From assembly GCA_900049755.1 (NCBI GenBank), contig LT160593.1:1169515-1233514 (forward strand): a stretch of 64,000 nucleotides of DNA. Direction: 5' to 3'. Positions 59,533-64,000 of the stretch are shown in pieces (positions within the stretch are counted from its first letter, which is position 1; each line of letters opens with the position of its first letter). A program made the translations under genes and the position numbers. Below the pieces are notes generated by a model. That model made no database searches. It was not told the origin of the DNA and saw only the letters and a list, made by a program, of their open reading frames with translations. The stretch is from Corynebacterium provencense. GTDB taxonomy: Bacteria > Actinomycetota > Actinomycetes > Mycobacteriales > Mycobacteriaceae.

Positions 59533-60853
59533 GTCCACGGCCCGAACCTCCCTGCTCGACCCCGTCGAGGACGCGATCGCCGACATCGCGGCAGGCAAGG
59601 CGGTCGTCGTCGTCGACGACGAGAACCGCGAGAACGAAGGGGACATCATCTTCGCCGCGGAGAAGGCGACCCCCGAACTCGTCGCCTTCACCGTGCAGCA
59701 CTCCTCGGGGTACATCTGCGCCACCCTCACCGACGAGGACGCCGACCGGCTGGGACTGCCTCCCATGGTCGCGCGTAACGAGGACGTGCGCGGCACCGCC
59801 TACACCGTCACCGTCGACGCCGCAGAAGGCGTGACCACCGGAATCAGCGCCACCGACCGTGCCACCACCATCCGCAGGCTCGCCGACCCCGCCTCAGACA
59901 GGGCGACCTTCCACCGGCCCGGCCACGTGGTGCCGTTGCGGGCCCGGGCCGGCGGTGTCCTCGAGAGGGTCGGTCACACGGAGGCGTCAGTGGACCTGGC
60001 GAGGGCCGCGGGACTTCGTCCTGTCGGAGTGCTCTGCGAGGTCGTCTCCACCGAAGACCCGACCGGCATGGCGAGACTTCCGGAACTGCGCCGCTTCTGC
60101 GACGAACACGGGCTCTCCCTGATCTCCATTGAGCAGCTCGCCGAATGGCGCAGGGTGAACACCCCGGTGGTGACCCGTCAGGTCGAGACTCGGCTGCCCA
60201 CCAGTCACGGAGAGTTCCGTGCGGTGGCCTACCGCGGCGTCATCGACGGTGTCGAACACGTCGCCCTCGTCGCCGGTGACCCGTCCTCCCACGACGGTGA
60301 AGACGTGCTGGTCCGGGTTCATTCGGAATGCCTCACCGGTGACGTCTTCGGTTCCCTGCGCTGCGACTGCGGCGAACAGCTTCACGTGGCGATGGACCGC
60401 ATCGCCGAATCCGGCAGGGGAGTGCTCGTGTACCTGCGCGGTCAGGAGGGCCGGGGGATCGGACTGCTGCCGAAGCTCACCGCCTACAACCTTCAGGACC
60501 GGGGACTCGACACCGTGGACGCCAACACCGCCCAGGGCCTGCCGGTCGACTCGCGCGAATACAGCGCGGCAGCCCAGATCCTCCGTGACCTGGGGGTCAG
60601 GTCGGTGGCACTGCTGTCCAACAATCCGGCGAAACGTCTCGACCTCGAACGGCACGGCGTGTCCGTCTCCCGTCGGGTGCCGATCGATCTTCCGCCCAAT
60701 CCTGAGAACGAGTTCTACCTCCGGACCAAGCGTGACAGGATGGGGCACCAGCTCGACTCCCTGACCGACAGGTTCCCGGAACCTGCCCCGCACCCCGGCA
60801 CGCCGGGTGCCGGGGCACAGCCCGGTGCCGCACGTCCCGCCCGCACCGACTGA
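59525..60853 (+). CDS. ribAB: bifunctional DHBP synthase / GTP cyclohydrolase II
   Basis: The 442-residue protein carries both entry reactions of riboflavin synthesis. The N-terminal RibB part has [19 protein letters not shown] and [12 protein letters not shown]. The C-terminal RibA part has the zinc site [20 protein letters not shown] and [10 protein letters not shown]. The GTG at 59525 follows GGAGG and overlaps ribC. A Pro/Gly/Ala tail of about 25 residues ends the protein. ribH follows after 65 bp. Confidence 0.95.
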   Translation: MSESTARTSLLDPVEDAIADIAAGKAVVVVDDENRENEGDIIFAAEKATPELVAFTVQHSSGYICATLTDEDADRLGLPPMVARNEDVRGTAYTVTVDAAEGVTTGISATDRATTIRRLADPASDRATFHRPGHVVPLRARAGGVLERVGHTEASVDLARAAGLRPVGVLCEVVSTEDPTGMARLPELRRFCDEHGLSLISIEQLAEWRRVNTPVVTRQVETRLPTSHGEFRAVAYRGVIDGVEHVALVAGDPSSHDGEDVLVRVHSECLTGDVFGSLRCDCGEQLHVAMDRIAESGRGVLVYLRGQEGRGIGLLPKLTAYNLQDRGLDTVDANTAQGLPVDSREYSAAAQILRDLGVRSVALLSNNPAKRLDLERHGVSVSRRVPIDLPPNPENEFYLRTKRDRMGHQLDSLTDRFPEPAPHPGTPGAGAQPGAARPARTD

Positions 60854-60918
60854 GACCGCTTCCGACGACCATTCCGGACGACCATTCCCGTCCACCGACC
60901 CTTCTACGAGGAGCTCCC

Positions 60919-61401
60919 ATGTCCGCCGACGGCATCGCCGACATCACCCTGAAGCCCGGCTGTGGAGACGGGTACCGGATCGCCGTCGTGTCGGCGTCCT
61001 GGAACGCCGACATCACCGACCGGCTCCACGCCCACGCCGTCTCCACACTGAGGGAGCTCGGCGTCCTCGTCGACGACTGGCGTGTCGTCGGATGCATGGA
61101 ACTTCCCGTCGTCGTCAAGGCTGCCCTGCAGACCCATGACGCGGTCGTCGCCAACGGGTGCGTGATCCGTGGGGACACCGCCCACTTCGACTATGTCTGC
61201 CGTTCGGTGACCGACGGACTGACCCGTGCCGCCCTGGACTCGGGCAGACCGGTGGGCAACGGAGTTCTCACCGTGGAGACGCTGGAACAGGCCGTGGAAC
61301 GTTCCGGTGTGCCCGGTGCGGTGGAGGACAAGGGTGCCGACGCCGCCCGTGCCGCCCTCCACACACTGCTCGTCCTCGACGACATCGGAACCCGGGGGTA
61401 G
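60919..61401 (+). CDS. ribH: 6,7-dimethyl-8-ribityllumazine synthase
   Basis: RibH forms lumazine from the RibB and RibD products. The 160-residue protein has [22 protein letters not shown]-like [29 protein letters not shown] and [15 protein letters not shown] with the usual catalytic His. A GAGGAG site precedes the ATG. Confidence 0.96.
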   Translation: MSADGIADITLKPGCGDGYRIAVVSASWNADITDRLHAHAVSTLRELGVLVDDWRVVGCMELPVVVKAALQTHDAVVANGCVIRGDTAHFDYVCRSVTDGLTRAALDSGRPVGNGVLTVETLEQAVERSGVPGAVEDKGADAARAALHTLLVLDDIGTRG

Positions 61402-61437
61402 GCAGGTCCGGGTTAGGCCGGCGACGGCGCCCCGGGG

Positions 61438-61443
61438 TAACGT
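61438..61443 (+). promoter_or_regulatory. -10 element of the membrane/PH-like gene
   Basis: TAACGT lies eight bases before the GTG at 61452, giving a leaderless transcript and fixing the start. Confidence 0.5.
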
Positions 61444-61451
61444 GGGCCGAC

Positions 61452-61970
61452 GTGAGCACGGCTGATTCCACCGCTGATACATCCGCACCGACCGGCAACG
61501 GTTCCCGTCAGAAGGCCGGGGGCCGGAGTGAAGACTGGCTGCTGACCGTCACCTCCCCGTTCCTCAGGCGGGTGGCCTGGATCGCCGTGGTGGTGATCAT
61601 GGTGGTGCACATCTTCATGGGGGTCGTGTCTGCCGTGGGAGACACCGGGGCGACCGTGACCGTCGTCGACCAGTGGGCTTTCGTCGGTCTGGGCGTCCTC
61701 TTCTCTGCGGCGGTCCTGACCCTGACGCGCCCACGGGTCAGGGTCAACGCCCGTGGCGTGGAGGTCCGCAACATCACCGGTGCGCGGTTCTACCCGTGGA
61801 AGATGGTCTACGGTCTGTCCTTCCCCCGCAACGCCCGCTGGGCCCGCCTGGAGCTCCCGGACTTCGAGTTTGTCCCGATGATGGCCTTCCAGATCGGCGA
61901 CAAGGCAACCGTCGCGGAGAAGGTCGAGGAGTTCCGTCGCCTCGAGGACCGATACATGCCCGAAGAGTAG
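61452..61970 (+). CDS. membrane protein with bacterial PH-like domain
   Basis: The 172-residue protein has a Ser/Thr-rich cytoplasmic tail, two membrane helices (about residues 38-60 and 75-92), then a C-terminal domain ([44 protein letters not shown]) of the short bacterial PH type. The function is unknown. Genes of this type lie between ribH and uvrC in corynebacteria and mycobacteria by recalled synteny. uvrC follows after 13 bp and may be co-transcribed. Confidence 0.8.
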   Translation: MSTADSTADTSAPTGNGSRQKAGGRSEDWLLTVTSPFLRRVAWIAVVVIMVVHIFMGVVSAVGDTGATVTVVDQWAFVGLGVLFSAAVLTLTRPRVRVNARGVEVRNITGARFYPWKMVYGLSFPRNARWARLELPDFEFVPMMAFQIGDKATVAEKVEEFRRLEDRYMPEE

Positions 61971-61983
61971 GCGGGGACCTCAG

Positions 61984-64000
61984 ATGGCAGATCCCTCCAC
62001 CTACCGGCCGGCACCGGGTACGGTACCCACCGACCCGGGCGTCTACACTTTCCGGGACGCCGACGACCGCGTCCTCTACGTCGGCAAGGCGAAGAACCTG
62101 CGCAACCGCCTGTCGAACTACTTCCAGGATCCCGCCCACCTCAGTCCCCGGATCCGGACGATGGTCTTCAGCGCCGACCACGTCCAGTGGACCGTGGTCT
62201 CCAGTGAGCTGGAGGCCCTGAACCTCGAGTACACGTGGATCAAGAAGTTCGCCCCCCGGTTCAACGTCATGTACCGGGACGACAAGACCTACCCGGTACT
62301 CGCGGTGAGCGTGAAGGAGAAGTACCCCAGGGCCTTCCTCTACCGGGGTCCGCGGCGTAAGGGTGTCCGCTACTTCGGTCCGTACCCGAAGGCGTGGGCG
62401 ATCCGGGAGACCCTGGAGTCACTGACACGGGTGTTCCCGGTACGTACCTGCACCAACGGCGTGTTCCGCAGGCATGAGCAGCTGGGAAGACCCTGTCTGC
62501 TGGGGTACATCGACCGGTGCTCGGCACCCTGTGTGGGCCGGGTGTCGCCGTCGGAGCACATGGAGCTCGTCGACGGGTTCTGCTCTTTCCTCGCCGGGGG
62601 GAACACCGAGCGGGTGATGCGTGAGGTCCGTCATGAGATGGAGGAGGCCGCCGGCGACCTCGACTTCGAACGCGCGGCGTCCCTGCGTGACCAGCTCGCC
62701 GCGATGGACTCCGCGATGGAGAAGCAGGCCGTGGTCTTCTCCGACGCGACCGACGCCGACGTGATCGCGACGGCCGGCGACGACCTGGAGACCGCCGTGC
62801 AGATCTTCCACGTCCGTGGCGGACGGATCCGTGGTCAGCGCGGCTGGGTGGTGGAGACCGGCGACGGTGCCGACGGTGGTGACCTGCCGGGCCTGCTGGC
62901 AGACTTCCTCACCCAGTTCTACGGACAGTCGGCTGAACTGTCGGATGCGACGGAATCCGCGGTGGGCGGTAACTCCAGGGCCGCGGCGAGCCGTGAGGTG
63001 ACACTCGAGCCGGTACCCCGGGAGATTCTCCTGCCCGCACAGCCGGAGGACGCCGCGGAGATGACCGACTGGCTGACAGGACTGCGGGGGGCGAAGGTGA
63101 CTCTGCGCACCCCGCAACGGGGTGACAAGAAAGCCCTGATGGACACGGCCGCGGAGAACGCCCGCCAGGCACTGCGCCAGCACAAGCTGGCCCGCGTCGG
63201 AGACATCACCGCGCGCTCCGCCGCACTGGAGGACCTGCGTGAGGCGTTGTGGATGGACGAGTCGCCCCTGCGGATCGAATGTACCGACATCTCCCACATC
63301 CAGGGCACCGATGTCGTCGCCAGTCTGGTGGTCTTCGAGGACGGTCTGCCCAGGAAAGCCGACTACCGTCGGTACCGTATCCGGGAGGCGGCCGGCGGGG
63401 GGCACTCCGATGACGTGGCCTCGATCGCGGAAGTGGTCCGCCGCAGGTTCCGCAGGTACCGGGAGGACCGGACCGCTGTCCCCGAGGGTGACGACGGGGG
63501 AGAGCGTCTCGAGGGCGAGGTCACCGTCCGGGAGGCGGAGGCCGGCACCGCCCGTTTCGCCTATCCTCCACAGCTGTTCATCGTCGACGGTGGGCGTCCC
63601 CAGGTGGAGGCGGCGCAGGCCGTGCTCGACGAACTGGGGGTCACCGACGTCACTCTCGTGGGTATAGCCAAGCGGCTGGAAGAGCTGTGGGTGCCGGGGC
63701 AGGACTACCCGGTCATTGTCGCGCGCAATTCTCCGGCACTGTACCTGGTGCAGCAGATCCGTGACGAGGCCCACCGGTTCGCGATCACGTTCCACCGCGC
63801 CAGCCGTGGACGCCGGATGACCCGGTCGGTTCTCGACGACGTCCCCGGCCTGGGGCCGAAGCGCCGTGCCCAGCTGGTGAAGGCCTTCGGTTCGGTGGCG
63901 AGGGTGAGGGAGGCGGGGGAGGAGGCTGTCGCGGCACTGCCCGGCTTCGGTCCCCGGCTCGCGGCGGCCGTCATCAGTGCGCTGGACGGGCACTATTCCC
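61984..64000 (+). CDS. uvrC: excinuclease ABC subunit C (3' end beyond window)
   Basis: UvrC makes both incisions in nucleotide excision repair. The frame is open from the ATG at 61984 to the window end, 672 codons. It has the GIY-YIG nuclease domain ([26 protein letters not shown]), the cysteines in [16 protein letters not shown], the UVR motif ([15 protein letters not shown]), the RNase H-like domain ([39 protein letters not shown]) and the beginning of the helix-hairpin-helix pair ([18 protein letters not shown]). Only a few residues are probably missing. Confidence 0.96.
   Translation, partial: MADPSTYRPAPGTVPTDPGVYTFRDADDRVLYVGKAKNLRNRLSNYFQDPAHLSPRIRTMVFSADHVQWTVVSSELEALNLEYTWIKKFAPRFNVMYRDDKTYPVLAVSVKEKYPRAFLYRGPRRKGVRYFGPYPKAWAIRETLESLTRVFPVRTCTNGVFRRHEQLGRPCLLGYIDRCSAPCVGRVSPSEHMELVDGFCSFLAGGNTERVMREVRHEMEEAAGDLDFERAASLRDQLAAMDSAMEKQAVVFSDATDADVIATAGDDLETAVQIFHVRGGRIRGQRGWVVETGDGADGGDLPGLLADFLTQFYGQSAELSDATESAVGGNSRAAASREVTLEPVPREILLPAQPEDAAEMTDWLTGLRGAKVTLRTPQRGDKKALMDTAAENARQALRQHKLARVGDITARSAALEDLREALWMDESPLRIECTDISHIQGTDVVASLVVFEDGLPRKADYRRYRIREAAGGGHSDDVASIAEVVRRRFRRYREDRTAVPEGDDGGERLEGEVTVREAEAGTARFAYPPQLFIVDGGRPQVEAAQAVLDELGVTDVTLVGIAKRLEELWVPGQDYPVIVARNSPALYLVQQIRDEAHRFAITFHRASRGRRMTRSVLDDVPGLGPKRRAQLVKAFGSVARVREAGEEAVAALPGFGPRLAAAVISALDGHYS

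Overview
The window reads as a core-chromosome segment of a high-GC Corynebacterium or close relative. The evidence is the dense GC-rich coding on both strands, many GTG starts, many TANNNT -10 elements placed 6-8 nt before a start codon (leaderless mRNAs), an actinobacterial integration host factor (mihF), and operators of corynebacterial regulators (a perfect McbR box, a near-consensus DtxR box). From memory, the gene order uvrC-ribH-ribAB-ribC-ribD-rpe ... fmt-def-priA-metK-coaBC-rpoZ-gmk-mihF-pyrF-carBA-pyrCBR-nusB-efp-aro genes-mltG-ruvX-alaS-rarA-aspS-hisS matches Corynebacterium glutamicum in reverse. No phage, insertion sequence, CRISPR array or rRNA was seen.

Layout. 0-3.4 kb: membrane cyclophilin, metallo-hydrolase, hisS. 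3.4-9 kb: a choline uptake and glycine-betaine operon (betT-betB-betA) that looks inserted. 9-15 kb: zinc metallopeptidase, thrC, lipid-kinase-like gene, tRNA-Lys, two small lipid or membrane genes, a membrane protein. 15-24 kb: aspS, a phosphotransferase-like gene, rarA, alaS, ruvX, mltG. 24-31.8 kb: shikimate genes (aroE, aroC, fused aroK-aroB, aroQ) with a prepilin peptidase, a proline peptidase, efp and nusB. 31.8-40.5 kb: the pyrimidine operon pyrR-pyrB-pyrC-carA-carB-pyrF behind a PyrR-binding leader. 40.8-49 kb: mihF, gmk, rpoZ, coaBC, metK, priA, def, fmt, rsmB. 49-56.7 kb, minus strand: a diflavin reductase and a very large glutamate synthase. 57-64 kb: rpe, the riboflavin genes, a membrane/PH-like protein, and uvrC running off the end.

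The most interesting biology is the 49-56.7 kb pair. A 1885-residue glutamate synthase has an extra domain before the FMN barrel, a shortened Fe-S cysteine spacing and a long C-terminal extension. Its stop overlaps the start of a CysJ-type diflavin reductase, as if that protein replaced the usual GltD subunit. A near-consensus DtxR box lies on its predicted promoter.

The second main result is technical. Six places carry Illumina library sequence (TruSeq adapters and degraded Nextera mate-pair junction adapters), often with a short miscalled copy of nearby DNA. They break pyrB, priA, fmt, rsmB and the diflavin reductase and clip a membrane protein. For pyrB, rsmB and the reductase, removing the foreign piece restores one full reading frame by my count, so these are assembly errors and not real mutations.
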